Source of the DNA: Paenibacillus sp. BJ-4
Lineage (GTDB): Bacteria > Bacillota > Bacilli > Paenibacillales > Paenibacillaceae
Assembly (NCBI RefSeq): GCF_020404765.1
Contig: NZ_JAIVEM010000163.1
Location: 24,315 to 88,314, forward strand
Direction: 5' to 3'
Length of the DNA stretch: 64,000 nt
The translations under genes were made by a program, and so were the position numbers. The notes beneath the pieces were generated by a model, which saw nothing but the letters and a program-made list of their open reading frames with translations, was not told where the DNA came from and ran no database searches. Positions within the stretch are counted from its first letter, which is position 1; every line of letters begins with the position of its first letter. Shown here piece by piece: positions 35,053 to 43,648 of this stretch.

Positions 35053-36546
35053 TTAATTCGTGAATACTTCGGTACCTGCAAGCTTGGCATTTCCTGCCTG
35101 ATCCAAAGTGATCTTTCCACCCTTATCACTTCCAATTACAATTTCATCTGTGGCGGTCATCATCAATGTCTTTTCAGCTCTTATTTTTACGTTTTCTTTA
35201 GAATGCAGTGATACTTCTTTTTGCCCGATGATTGTGACTGCACCACTAGCCTCTAATTTCACAATCGCCTGTCCTCCGTTAGCGGAAATCTCCACATGAT
35301 CCGGCGTGAGCTTAACTTCCATTCCTGCTGGATTTCGAAAATATCGTACATTCGGATCAGACATTCGGTCCCCTGAAGAATCGCCACCTCCACCTGATGC
35401 GCTTCCTCCCCCATCGGAAGCACTCCCATGCTGTGCAGAGTCCTCCGAATATGAATTGACTGAGCTGATGGCAAAAGCCGCATCTTCCCATTGGCTCGGT
35501 AAATTCACTCGTACGCTATCTCCCTTTTCCGGCATGCAGTACCAGCCACTTCCATCCTCTGAAGCGTATACTGTTGAATATGGAAACCAGTAAGCAGTTC
35601 CTTCATCCTGATGATTATCAATTTCCAAATGAACTTTTACTGTATCCCGCTTAATCGCCAGTACCCTTCCCCCTATGGAAGCACCGCGTATCCGTTCGTT
35701 ATAAGGTTTGGCACGATTGATGCCTAAGCGACTTGCAAGCGTATAGCGGTGAACGATTAGTCCCTTTTCCATGGTTGAAATACTTTTCTGGATAAAATAT
35801 GATCTATCTTGAAAACGAATAGCATCGCCTAGGTTTAATATTTTATGAGTTTCAATCTCGTAATACACAAAATCCGTCTCATGAACGTCTGTCTGATGAT
35901 TTTTGGAATGCACCAAATATTCTGACAAATTCTTTTTGACGGTATAATTAAAGTTTTCCAGGCATTCAGTTGCTTCATCATCAGGAATGCCAAAGAATGT
36001 TTTTATGCTTTTAAATTTACCCACTGGCATTAGTACCGTGTTCACACGGGCAGCCATCCGTTTTAAAAAGGTCCAATCTGTTTCGTGATATTGAAGAACA
36101 AAATTCCCAATACTCTCATCACGGTCAGCGGAATATATGACATCATAATCGTCGTATCCCCTGCCAACTTCTTTAACCAGGCGTGAATAGATAAGTGATG
36201 CATTCTGGTAGGATTTGGTTTTAATTTGCATATCCAATAAATAAGAGTAGGTATAGGCCTCCGCTTTAAGGTAATACACATCGAGCACTTTCTGAATTTC
36301 CATCATGCTAATTAATCCGCAAAACAGCTCTTTCCGTCCACCACCCTCCAGAACCTGGTATACTTCCACCGGTGTCTGTGCTTGAATGGAGTGAACATAT
36401 TTATCCTTTTGCTCTTCGGTGATCGTACCGGTAAAGGAAAGCTTGCCGTGTTCATTCACCTGATGAATAATTTTTAACTCTTTTAACTTCACCTGCTCAA
36501 AAGGACTTATTTTGACGTTGTCATAAGCAAGAATAGGCGTACTCAT
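35053..36546 (-). CDS. VgrG-like spike protein
   Basis: About 497 residues. I start at ATG 36546 (MSTPILAYDNVKISPFE), which overlaps the previous stop as ATGA; the open frame extends 17 codons upstream. Residues ~15-330 are gpD/gp27-like (LKIIHQVNEHGKLSFTGTI, NFVLQYHETDWTFLKRMAARVNTVLMPVG). An OB-like gp5 region follows (GRVLAIKRDTVKVHLEID...AYWFPYST), then a Ser/Gly linker and a repetitive beta-helix-like spike tip with VKLTPDHVEIS, VKLEASGAVTII, EVSLHSKENVKI and GKITLDQAGNAKL. It is a paralogue of the N-terminus of the VgrG-Rhs fusion but ends as a bare spike. Confidence 0.82.
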   Translation of the reverse strand: MSTPILAYDNVKISPFEQVKLKELKIIHQVNEHGKLSFTGTITEEQKDKYVHSIQAQTPVEVYQVLEGGGRKELFCGLISMMEIQKVLDVYYLKAEAYTYSYLLDMQIKTKSYQNASLIYSRLVKEVGRGYDDYDVIYSADRDESIGNFVLQYHETDWTFLKRMAARVNTVLMPVGKFKSIKTFFGIPDDEATECLENFNYTVKKNLSEYLVHSKNHQTDVHETDFVYYEIETHKILNLGDAIRFQDRSYFIQKSISTMEKGLIVHRYTLASRLGINRAKPYNERIRGASIGGRVLAIKRDTVKVHLEIDNHQDEGTAYWFPYSTVYASEDGSGWYCMPEKGDSVRVNLPSQWEDAAFAISSVNSYSEDSAQHGSASDGGGSASGGGGDSSGDRMSDPNVRYFRNPAGMEVKLTPDHVEISANGGQAIVKLEASGAVTIIGQKEVSLHSKENVKIRAEKTLMMTATDEIVIGSDKGGKITLDQAGNAKLAGTEVFTN

Positions 36547-37169
36547 TTGCTGTCCACCTCCAGTGATGAAATCATACCTTCGGTAATCCACTTCCATAAG
36601 TTTCGTTGCCGATCACTACCGTTCACATTAATAATGAGCTGATGGTTACCTTTTTCTACAAAGCATAAATAATTGAACACTACTCCATTAGCCACGTTAT
36701 TGGTGAACAGACAGTAATGAGACTCTAATGGGTCATGATTAACCGTACCGTCCTCGACCCAACTGATTGGCATCTCCATCGCACGAAATTGTTGAAGCAT
36801 GGAATCTTTCATATGCTTCATAGAAAATTTTTCTTTTGCCTCTATCCAATTAAAAATAACGTTAATTTCATGTTCGTCATTGCAAAAAACCATATGTTCA
36901 TCAGTATCAAGGGTGCAGACAAAAAAATCCGTTGGGAAGTTTATACTTAAACCTGCCTTCATTACATTCAACCTTCCAAATTCCAATTGAATGGCATCAT
37001 TGTCCAAGCTCCCTCTCTTTACTCCTTTAATGATATCTTCAGCACTCCACTGCTGCTCTTCTTCGTGCTCTATATCATTCATCGCAGGGTTAACAGAAGG
37101 TTCATTCGGAATCTGTTGGTTACGCTTCTCTTTTTCCAGCTTGGCAATTTCCTCGTCCAAATATTTCAT
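36543..37169 (-). CDS. DUF1795/DcrB-like candidate effector chaperone
   Basis: 208 residues from ATG 37169 (MKYLDEEIAKLEKEKRN) behind AGAGGAG. A charged helical N-terminus (~1-60) precedes an alpha/beta domain: GLSINFPTDFFVCTLDTDE, then FVEKGNHQLIINVNGSDRQRNLWKWITEGMISSLEV. The fold order resembles Mog1/DcrB/DUF1795, the family of Eag chaperones that shield transmembrane segments of Rhs/PAAR effectors. The match is by eye and weak. Its position next to a VgrG gene and in a locus with a membrane-segment-bearing Rhs effector fits that role. Confidence 0.6.
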   Translation of the reverse strand: MKYLDEEIAKLEKEKRNQQIPNEPSVNPAMNDIEHEEEQQWSAEDIIKGVKRGSLDNDAIQLEFGRLNVMKAGLSINFPTDFFVCTLDTDEHMVFCNDEHEINVIFNWIEAKEKFSMKHMKDSMLQQFRAMEMPISWVEDGTVNHDPLESHYCLFTNNVANGVVFNYLCFVEKGNHQLIINVNGSDRQRNLWKWITEGMISSLEVDSK

Positions 37170-37194
37170 AATGTACACTCCTCTACCTGATTTT

Positions 37195-37971
37195 CTAATC
37201 CACAATCATCCGTCCGGCTCCGCTGCCCTGCCAGCGGCCTGCTGCTCGTTTTCCCCGTCCGGCTCCCTCCAGGATCAGTACGAGCTGCCTATGGAGCTGA
37301 GTATGTGAATATTCCTTATACTCCGAACCACTTCGGTTTGCAATATAATGCTGAATGGACTCCCTGTCCACAGCCTCCAGGTTCAGACACATCAGCGCAA
37401 ACATACAGTCCATCGGATCTGTTGCACCGCTTTTAAGCAGTTCGGATGCAAAGTACCGCATCGTCTCCGGGCGCAATGTACTCTGCTTCAAACCCGCAAA
37501 GGGAGCATGGATATCACTCCACGTATTGAATTCGGTAGCCATGTCAGCGAAATCCTGATAGTCGGAGCGAAGCACAGCACCATCTTTGAGCTTGAATCTG
37601 CCCAGCTCCATCTCATCCAGACCGATCTCTGCCTCATCCTCTAGTACGATATCTGCATGATGAGCGGTGAAATCCGGGCGATCTGTTTGTTCCAAAAAGA
37701 GCAGCTTCAACACCGACAGCCGCCCCGTGGCCGCATACGGCACTTCCTGCTCCTGCTCCAGCAGGTACAGTCTGCCCTTATGCTTCACAATGCCTCTGCC
37801 TACGGTCAGCGTGTGTTCCCCGACGGTCACGTTCATTCCTGTGATTATGCCGTCTGCATGATCCTGATATCGGATATCCAGAAAACTACGCGGGTAGTCA
37901 CGCAGATTTTCCAGCATCTCGGTTTTGAGAATACGGCCTTTCTCGAACTTCGGAACGATATGAGTTAGCAT
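37195..37971 (-). CDS. Baseplate- or tail-protein-like, unknown function
   Basis: 258 residues, start behind AAGGAGG. The N-terminal half is beta-rich (SFLDIRYQDHADGIITGMNVTVGEHTLTVGRGIVKHKGRLYLLEQEQEVPY), recalling phage tail or baseplate modules where a generated surface is described by such strands. The C-terminal half is helical and ends in a basic, Gly/Arg-rich stretch. No named family. Lies between the RDD genes and the chaperone-like gene in the same train. Confidence 0.55.
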   Translation of the reverse strand: MLTHIVPKFEKGRILKTEMLENLRDYPRSFLDIRYQDHADGIITGMNVTVGEHTLTVGRGIVKHKGRLYLLEQEQEVPYAATGRLSVLKLLFLEQTDRPDFTAHHADIVLEDEAEIGLDEMELGRFKLKDGAVLRSDYQDFADMATEFNTWSDIHAPFAGLKQSTLRPETMRYFASELLKSGATDPMDCMFALMCLNLEAVDRESIQHYIANRSGSEYKEYSHTQLHRQLVLILEGAGRGKRAAGRWQGSGAGRMIVD

Positions 37972-38043
37972 CGTGGTTTCCTCCTTCCTTCGTGTTTTTT
38001 CTGCTCCGTATGGTTCACAATCTATCCCTGTTGGCTACTTGGG

Positions 38044-38346
38044 CTACTCTTCTTTATTCAAGGGAACGGACAATCGATTTACACCGGGCGCAGGAGCCGG
38101 AACAGTCACCTCTGGAATCGTCGAATGGTTCAACACAACTGAGCGAGCGGATTTACCAAGAGCATTCGGCTTTTTAGCAGTTAAAGCTGCCATGATATAA
38201 CCGATAGATTTAGTGAAGCAGCTAATCACTTGACTCCAGTAACGGACTTTGGAGTGTGTAAAGAGTTCTTTTTCATTGTTATCATCGGCCACAGCAATCC
38301 TTACAGACAGCTTGCCGACCCTTCCTTTACATTTAGACGTTTCCAT
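38044..38346 (-). CDS. Truncated duplicate of the RDD membrane protein
   Basis: 100 residues. METSKCKGRVGKLSVRIAVADDNNEKELFTHSKVRYWSQVI...IMAALTAKKP aligns with the second half of the preceding RDD protein (MESSKCRATVGKLALGIVVVDEFNQK...IMTAFTAKKQ). The first two membrane segments are missing and the end has been replaced by a Pro/Ser-rich tail. It overlaps the full RDD gene by 14 bp. No separate strong ribosome site is visible. Probably a decaying tandem duplicate. Confidence 0.55.
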   Translation of the reverse strand: METSKCKGRVGKLSVRIAVADDNNEKELFTHSKVRYWSQVISCFTKSIGYIMAALTAKKPNALGKSARSVVLNHSTIPEVTVPAPAPGVNRLSVPLNKEE

Positions 38347-38851
38347 GACTGTTCCGCTCTGCCTGCATCTGAAGGATGTAATTCAACTCGCGTTTGTCCA
38401 CAACATAGGTATGGGCGATCAGATCGTGGAGTGCCTGTTTTTTAGCCGTGAAAGCCGTCATGATAAAGCCGATCCACAAAATGATACTCGACAGAATCTT
38501 ACTCCAGTAACGAGCACTCGCACGTCCAAAGCTGAGCTTTTGGTTAAACTCATCTACCACAACGATGCCGAGAGCCAGCTTGCCTACCGTAGCTCTGCAT
38601 TTGGACGATTCCATGAGCGCAAAATACAGCCATGACCCTCCCAAATTCATTAAAGATTGTCCTAATATTCGCATGGTAAAAATAGCAGGCGGTCCGTCTG
38701 TCAGCACAGAGGCTTCTGCCGGGGATGGCATCCAGTTCCCTAAAGCCTGAATCACGACCCAGATTATCCCGATAATCATAAATACAAATCCTAAAATAAG
38801 GCTATCAATGATATAAGCCAACGTTCGTTTCCAAAAACCTGCATACAGCAT
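38333..38851 (-). CDS. RDD family membrane protein
   Basis: 172 residues, start behind GGAGG. RDD domain: YAGFWKRTLAYIIDSLILGFVFMIIGIIWVV (Arg and Asp of the RDD motif), a second segment near LMNLGGSWLYFALMESSKCRATVGKLALGI, and a third near WSKILSSIILWIGFIMTAF followed by HDLIAHTYVV. Integral membrane, three to four segments. RDD proteins have varied transport or stress roles. Here it could be a membrane contact of the apparatus, but that is inference. Confidence 0.8.
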   Translation of the reverse strand: MLYAGFWKRTLAYIIDSLILGFVFMIIGIIWVVIQALGNWMPSPAEASVLTDGPPAIFTMRILGQSLMNLGGSWLYFALMESSKCRATVGKLALGIVVVDEFNQKLSFGRASARYWSKILSSIILWIGFIMTAFTAKKQALHDLIAHTYVVDKRELNYILQMQAERNSHGNV

Positions 38852-38911
38852 GTTATTTCCTCCAAGTTGTGTACTTTTCTTATTTCAGGATTTCACAAAA
38901 TCCTCATTTTA

Positions 38912-41563
38912 CTATTTTGTACCGTCAAAGAAATCCAGTTCGGAAAGATCATTTTCGAAGGCAAAAAAGCGTTTGGGTCCCAGATGCAACAATTCATCTC
39001 GACGAGTAATCGGTACTACATAAAAGCCCCAACGGCTGTCGCCGGCAAAAACAAAATATTTCGTCTCCTCATTGCGGATAGAGTCGGTATCATCCTGCGG
39101 GATATCCCGCCCGTACAGCACGGCGATTTCCTCATACGGCATAGGTTCAAAGGCTTCCGGCCGGCTGCGGTACACATGGCGCTGACGCAGCTTGCCGCCG
39201 TTGGCCGTCAGGAAAAACTCTACCTCAGCCGCATGAGACGGTCGGGAAATGGAGCCGCGCACCCGATTGCTCTCCAGGCTTGCAATCAGCTCTTTTTCAC
39301 GTCCCGTATGCGTCCAGGCGCTAACAGTATACGGAATAGCCGGAATATGATTTGTAATGACCGGCTCAATCGTACCCATTTTTTTGGCGTTCAGGTAACG
39401 GATAGCTCCGCGCAGACAGGCCATTTTCAGCTCAGGTACCCGGTTCAGGTCCTCTGCCTTTTGCCGGAACTCAATGCTGCGCCCTGGCACAAATTCCTTC
39501 AGTGCTTCGCGAAATACATCAATCCGGCAGGACTGCCCGGTCAGCTTGATAATGGAATAATCCTGCAAGCGTCCCTCCTGATAGAAGTCATCCAGAAACT
39601 TGCGCACAATATTATAGATATCCGCTTTGAGTAGCAGTTGTATTTCCCGAATGTTAAACACCACATCAGGCAAGCCATATTCATCGCGGAAGCGTCCGTT
39701 CTCGATGACTGAAACCAGCCAACGGTCCAGCACTGCAATGTTCAAGTCACTTTCGGCTGATAACACCTGTTCAGACTCAAAGCGACTGCGCAATATGCCT
39801 GTACGCAGAAAAAACTCCTTTTTCATATTTTCTGCCGCACTCCACAGCAGATGAAAATTACTGAGCACCCGCTGATATTCATCCCGCGTGGCATGCTCGT
39901 ACCGTTTGAACGCCGTAGGCAAAATAGCCTCTGCCTCACGATAGCGCTCTTCCAGTCCTGCATAAACAGCATCTACACCAAACTCATCCACATAACGGTA
40001 CAAATCCCCTGAAGGAATACCGATCAGAGCATCAATATCGGTGTCAGGCAACCGGGTTTCGGCTGCATAGTAACCTGCAAACACGATTTTCATAAATTGC
40101 ATAATCCGATACGTCAGATTGTTCCCGCCAAAATTGGTATCGCCATTTTCATACGTCGTGTGAATATCCAGCTTGTAAGCAATACGTCCATCCTCAATCC
40201 GGAATCGGCAGGATGACAAATCCGTCGTGCCTCCGCCACAATCAATGACAAGTGCCTGATACTCCTCACCGTCCGCAAAAGTTCCTCGCTCCATCTGGTC
40301 TGCCAGCGTGTTGTACAGCACAGCCAGCCCTTCGTCCAGCGCATCCTCGGCTTCAATCCGATAGTCTGGCAATATGTCAGTGAACATCTCAATAAACTGT
40401 GGCTGTAGCTTGACTGGAGCAGAAAAATGCAGATTGCGAAACCGGCACTTAAATTGCTGCTCAGCTGTACCAATCACATAACGGATAAAAGCCGCCAAAA
40501 TATCGCTGCGGGAAGCGGTCGCTGTATTCCCCTCGGAATCCATTAATTCCTCGATTCGCTTATAATCGTTGACCCAACGCTTGATGCCCCGCAGTACCGT
40601 CGCACGGCTACCCGCCACGTCGGTTCCACGTAATGCCTCCTCCCCGAATACATAAACGATATGCTCCGGGTTGGAGCAGTCGGCCACGCGAATAGCGGTC
40701 GGCAGCACCTCGATCCAATCCCCTTCCGCACCTGCCGGGCCTGGAAATGACACATAGTTAATAGCATTCAGCCGCACCGTGCTGCTCATGCCTGTATCAG
40801 GGGCAGTAACGTAGGAGCTATCCAAATAAGCACCTGCTGTTGTGTTCGAGGTGCCAAAATCGATGGCCAGCACTGCATCTGTTGTTTCAGTGCCCCGAAT
40901 AATCAGCTCTGCCACCGGAACTAGGTGACCCTGCAGCTTCAGGGGCAGCATCGGCTTATCCCCATAGTAGAGATTATAAAAATATTCTGATTCCTGTCTT
41001 CGCAGAAACAGCAGGCTATAACTATGATTGGCCGTCTCTCGCAGTTCAGCATCGCAATGCCGCGATAGATAATATACGTCTGCCAGTCTCTCATCCTTCA
41101 CCACATTCAAAACACCGCACAGTTCTCCCATCGCATTCACCAGCAGCACATTAGATGAGCTGAGCCAAGGCAGATCGGACTCGATTCGATAGTTGTCCAT
41201 GCGACCTGTCCGCACACCCTGATACAGCGTGATTTTGGCCGGAACCCGGATGCCGCCGCTCTCCTGCCGACGGTCGATCCAATTTCGCTGGAGTGCTGAT
41301 TCCATGCGTTCAAAGCCGCCGGGGTTTGGTCTTGTGATGAGTAAATGCTCCTCTGCGCTCCGAAATCGCAAAATGACACGAATGAGTTCTTCGCGTGCCA
41401 GACGGTTGGCAAAGCCCTCGACCAGACGCTCTTTATCGCATATCCCGCGCAACTGGAAGGTCGTCATTTGCTCTAATTCCGCCCGCGTGTATTTCGCTGT
41501 GAAGCGAACGCTTTTTCGATCGGTGGGCGGATTAAGCAACCTGTATGTATAGGGTCCGTTCAT
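38912..41563 (-). CDS. Hsp70-like actin-fold ATPase with N-terminal SAP-like region
   Basis: 883 residues. After a SAP-like helix pair (~25-66, YTRAELEQMTTFQLRGICDKERLVEGFANRLAREELIRVIL) and ~160 residues unique to the family, the Hsp70/actin ATPase core shows phosphate-1 LAIDFGTSNTTAGAY (~237), phosphate-2 ALVIDCGGGTTDLSSC (~445) and the adenosine motif IIKLTGQSCRIDVFREAL. The C-terminal ~180 residues are not a standard DnaK substrate-binding domain. Start ATG behind AAAGGAC. A J-protein gene lies in the same train, suggesting a dedicated chaperone pair. Possibly it assembles or recycles the sheath. Confidence 0.85.
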   Translation of the reverse strand: MNGPYTYRLLNPPTDRKSVRFTAKYTRAELEQMTTFQLRGICDKERLVEGFANRLAREELIRVILRFRSAEEHLLITRPNPGGFERMESALQRNWIDRRQESGGIRVPAKITLYQGVRTGRMDNYRIESDLPWLSSSNVLLVNAMGELCGVLNVVKDERLADVYYLSRHCDAELRETANHSYSLLFLRRQESEYFYNLYYGDKPMLPLKLQGHLVPVAELIIRGTETTDAVLAIDFGTSNTTAGAYLDSSYVTAPDTGMSSTVRLNAINYVSFPGPAGAEGDWIEVLPTAIRVADCSNPEHIVYVFGEEALRGTDVAGSRATVLRGIKRWVNDYKRIEELMDSEGNTATASRSDILAAFIRYVIGTAEQQFKCRFRNLHFSAPVKLQPQFIEMFTDILPDYRIEAEDALDEGLAVLYNTLADQMERGTFADGEEYQALVIDCGGGTTDLSSCRFRIEDGRIAYKLDIHTTYENGDTNFGGNNLTYRIMQFMKIVFAGYYAAETRLPDTDIDALIGIPSGDLYRYVDEFGVDAVYAGLEERYREAEAILPTAFKRYEHATRDEYQRVLSNFHLLWSAAENMKKEFFLRTGILRSRFESEQVLSAESDLNIAVLDRWLVSVIENGRFRDEYGLPDVVFNIREIQLLLKADIYNIVRKFLDDFYQEGRLQDYSIIKLTGQSCRIDVFREALKEFVPGRSIEFRQKAEDLNRVPELKMACLRGAIRYLNAKKMGTIEPVITNHIPAIPYTVSAWTHTGREKELIASLESNRVRGSISRPSHAAEVEFFLTANGGKLRQRHVYRSRPEAFEPMPYEEIAVLYGRDIPQDDTDSIRNEETKYFVFAGDSRWGFYVVPITRRDELLHLGPKRFFAFENDLSELDFFDGTK

Positions 41564-41595
41564 CGTTCACATGTCCTTTCTGAGCCTTTTGGCCT

Positions 41596-42291
41596 TTAAT
41601 AGAGGGCGATAGCATCTATTTTCATCGTAGGATCTGCCTCCAAAATGCCGAAATGACTTGTCCAATACAACTCAGTCGTAAAACGTGCCGGGAGAAACAA
41701 ATCCAGAATTAAATCCACCTTTAGCCGTGACATCTGTGTTTCCTCCTGACCAATATAAACGAGCAATTCATCTTTTTCCTCACAATTGGCATAAATGATC
41801 GAGCGATGAAAAACGCGCCGCATCGTTTCTTTTAACAGATGCACTGCTTCCCCTGTCTCATACAGGCGCAGCAGTCCTTCGGCAATCGCATCCTGTTCCT
41901 CGCGGTTTAATTGTTCAAAACTCCCCTTCACCTTCGGGCCAAAAATACCGCTAACAATGTCACGCTGAACAAACCGGATATGATACTCCCGCCGATTCAT
42001 CCCTTGATACAAATCCATTTCCGCCAGAAAATGCATCATGATATCAAATAGCGATTCTCTCAGCTCCAGATACTCTTCAGCATCCGGGGGAAACAGATCC
42101 CGAAAAATAGAATAAAAGCGGTAGTACGGATTAATCTCCACTACCTGCTCCAAATGGGAAGTATTCAACTCTGCCAGACTAAGCTCCATATACGGAGAGT
42201 AGCTGACAGCGGGTACGAAGCGGAATTTATCTACATCCAGTCCCTGTTCCCTCGCACGCATGAGCAAATCCCAGACGTAATTCACACCCAT
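41596..42291 (-). CDS. Conserved-looking component of the injection-like locus, unknown
   Basis: About 231 residues. AAGGAG lies directly before ATG 42291, so the GTG two codons in is also a possible start. Overlaps the previous gene by 10 bp. Mostly helical; landmarks are NYVWDLLMRAREQGLDVDKFRFVPAVSYSPYMELS, VEINPYYRFYSIFRDLFPPD and the C-terminal beta stretch MSRLKVDLILDLFLPARFTTELYWTSHFGILEADPTMKIDAI. No recognised family. By size and position it might be a baseplate wedge part analogous to TssG, but sequence gives no support for that name. Confidence 0.65.
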   Translation of the reverse strand: MGVNYVWDLLMRAREQGLDVDKFRFVPAVSYSPYMELSLAELNTSHLEQVVEINPYYRFYSIFRDLFPPDAEEYLELRESLFDIMMHFLAEMDLYQGMNRREYHIRFVQRDIVSGIFGPKVKGSFEQLNREEQDAIAEGLLRLYETGEAVHLLKETMRRVFHRSIIYANCEEKDELLVYIGQEETQMSRLKVDLILDLFLPARFTTELYWTSHFGILEADPTMKIDAIALY

Positions 42292-43601
42292 TCTCCTTCA
42301 CACTTGTACTCTGGAAAATACATCTGCACTTCCGACACGAGAAAGCTCATTAAGTCAGATAAAATGTAAGCAGGCGCGGTTGGCATAACATCCTCAGAGC
42401 CACGTCTGAATCCTAAACGCATAATTTGCTTGCCTTCCTCGGTCCGCACATTATCGCCGACAAACGGGTTTAGCAGATACGTCTGGGATTTGGTTACAAG
42501 GTTGCTTACATCATTTCTACCGGTACCTCCCCAGATATCCACACGTTCCAGCTCCAGCCCCTGGGCCGCTTCAAACGAGTTAACGATACGCGTGATTTCC
42601 GCTTTGGCCCGTACAATCACGGCCTGCTTGCCTGCATAGCGTCCCAAAAAGCTGTCCTGCCGCCGATTGGACAATACGGGGTACGTCTGCCGGCTAAGTC
42701 TTGTCGTGACCGGCTTCGTAACCTTTAACACATTCCATTCACCTGATTTATCCCGTGGCGTGACAATCGTCAGTTCTTCTTCCGTACGCTTGATATACCG
42801 GATATCCCCTTCAGTGCCGTCGATCAGGTAGCCATGCTCAGATCCTGTTTTACGCAGAGGCAACACATGCTCATAGTTCACACGATCCATAGCGGGTATC
42901 GGGAAACCGCTGTTCTTTAGAGATAACCGTTCAATGTTCCAAAGCGGAAAAACATCGCCCTTCTTAAAAGCGTCGAACTCCTCCAATGAGATCGTAATTT
43001 CGTGAATTTCCTCATGGGCAGCGGGCTCCCCGTCTCCTCCAATCAAAACACAATCGACAAATTTATAAGCATACGGGTGATTAATTGTTTTCCATGGCAT
43101 ACCATTTTGCATAAACATATGATATAGCTTCTCAATTTCCGAAATATAAGAACGGTTGTGCTCCAGACGAAAACGAATGGGATAATTTCCGGTTTCCGTA
43201 ACCAGCATTCCTGCAAAAATCCGCTTGCTGTGTACCAGCGCTGTGATTCGTTCGGTCTCCATCTCCAGAAAAAGTGTAAACAGTGGCAGCGCTCCGCCTT
43301 CCCGAACCACCTCTGCTACACGGCTGATGTCCATCTTCGTGTCCTCTGTGTCCGAAGGTAACACCGGATACAAAAACTCATGAATCGGGTCATAGTCCTC
43401 ACGCGATGTCAATGATACATACACGTCAAACTTTTCTTCCGTATTCTCTATTTCCTCAAATACCCGCCGTTCCAGCTGGCGGGTCATTTCTTCCTGATAT
43501 TCGACAAGGTTCATAAACACCCCTGCCATCATATTTTTCAGTAAACGTCTCTGCTCCAGATCGTCCATCTTGCTCAAACGGTCCTGCACCAGTTCTTTCA
43601 C
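42282..43601 (-). CDS. Large conserved-looking component of the injection-like locus, unknown
   Basis: About 439 residues from GTG 43601 (MKELVQDRLSKMDDLEQRR), ideally spaced behind AAAGGAGTG; an upstream ATG at 43634 is possible. Helical N-terminus, then alpha/beta segments: PIHEFLYPVLPSDTEDTKMDISRVAEVVREGG, RIFAGMLVTETGNYPIRFRLE, RLSRQTYPVLSNRRQDSFLGRYAGKQAVIVRAKAEITRIVNSFEA. No membrane segment or known motif. Translationally coupled to the next gene by overlap. A baseplate or scaffold role is a guess from location. Confidence 0.65.
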   Translation of the reverse strand: MKELVQDRLSKMDDLEQRRLLKNMMAGVFMNLVEYQEEMTRQLERRVFEEIENTEEKFDVYVSLTSREDYDPIHEFLYPVLPSDTEDTKMDISRVAEVVREGGALPLFTLFLEMETERITALVHSKRIFAGMLVTETGNYPIRFRLEHNRSYISEIEKLYHMFMQNGMPWKTINHPYAYKFVDCVLIGGDGEPAAHEEIHEITISLEEFDAFKKGDVFPLWNIERLSLKNSGFPIPAMDRVNYEHVLPLRKTGSEHGYLIDGTEGDIRYIKRTEEELTIVTPRDKSGEWNVLKVTKPVTTRLSRQTYPVLSNRRQDSFLGRYAGKQAVIVRAKAEITRIVNSFEAAQGLELERVDIWGGTGRNDVSNLVTKSQTYLLNPFVGDNVRTEEGKQIMRLGFRRGSEDVMPTAPAYILSDLMSFLVSEVQMYFPEYKCEGEWV

Positions 43602-43648
43602 GACGTTACACTCCTTTCCGGCCCCAGCATTCATTGAACATGAAAAAC

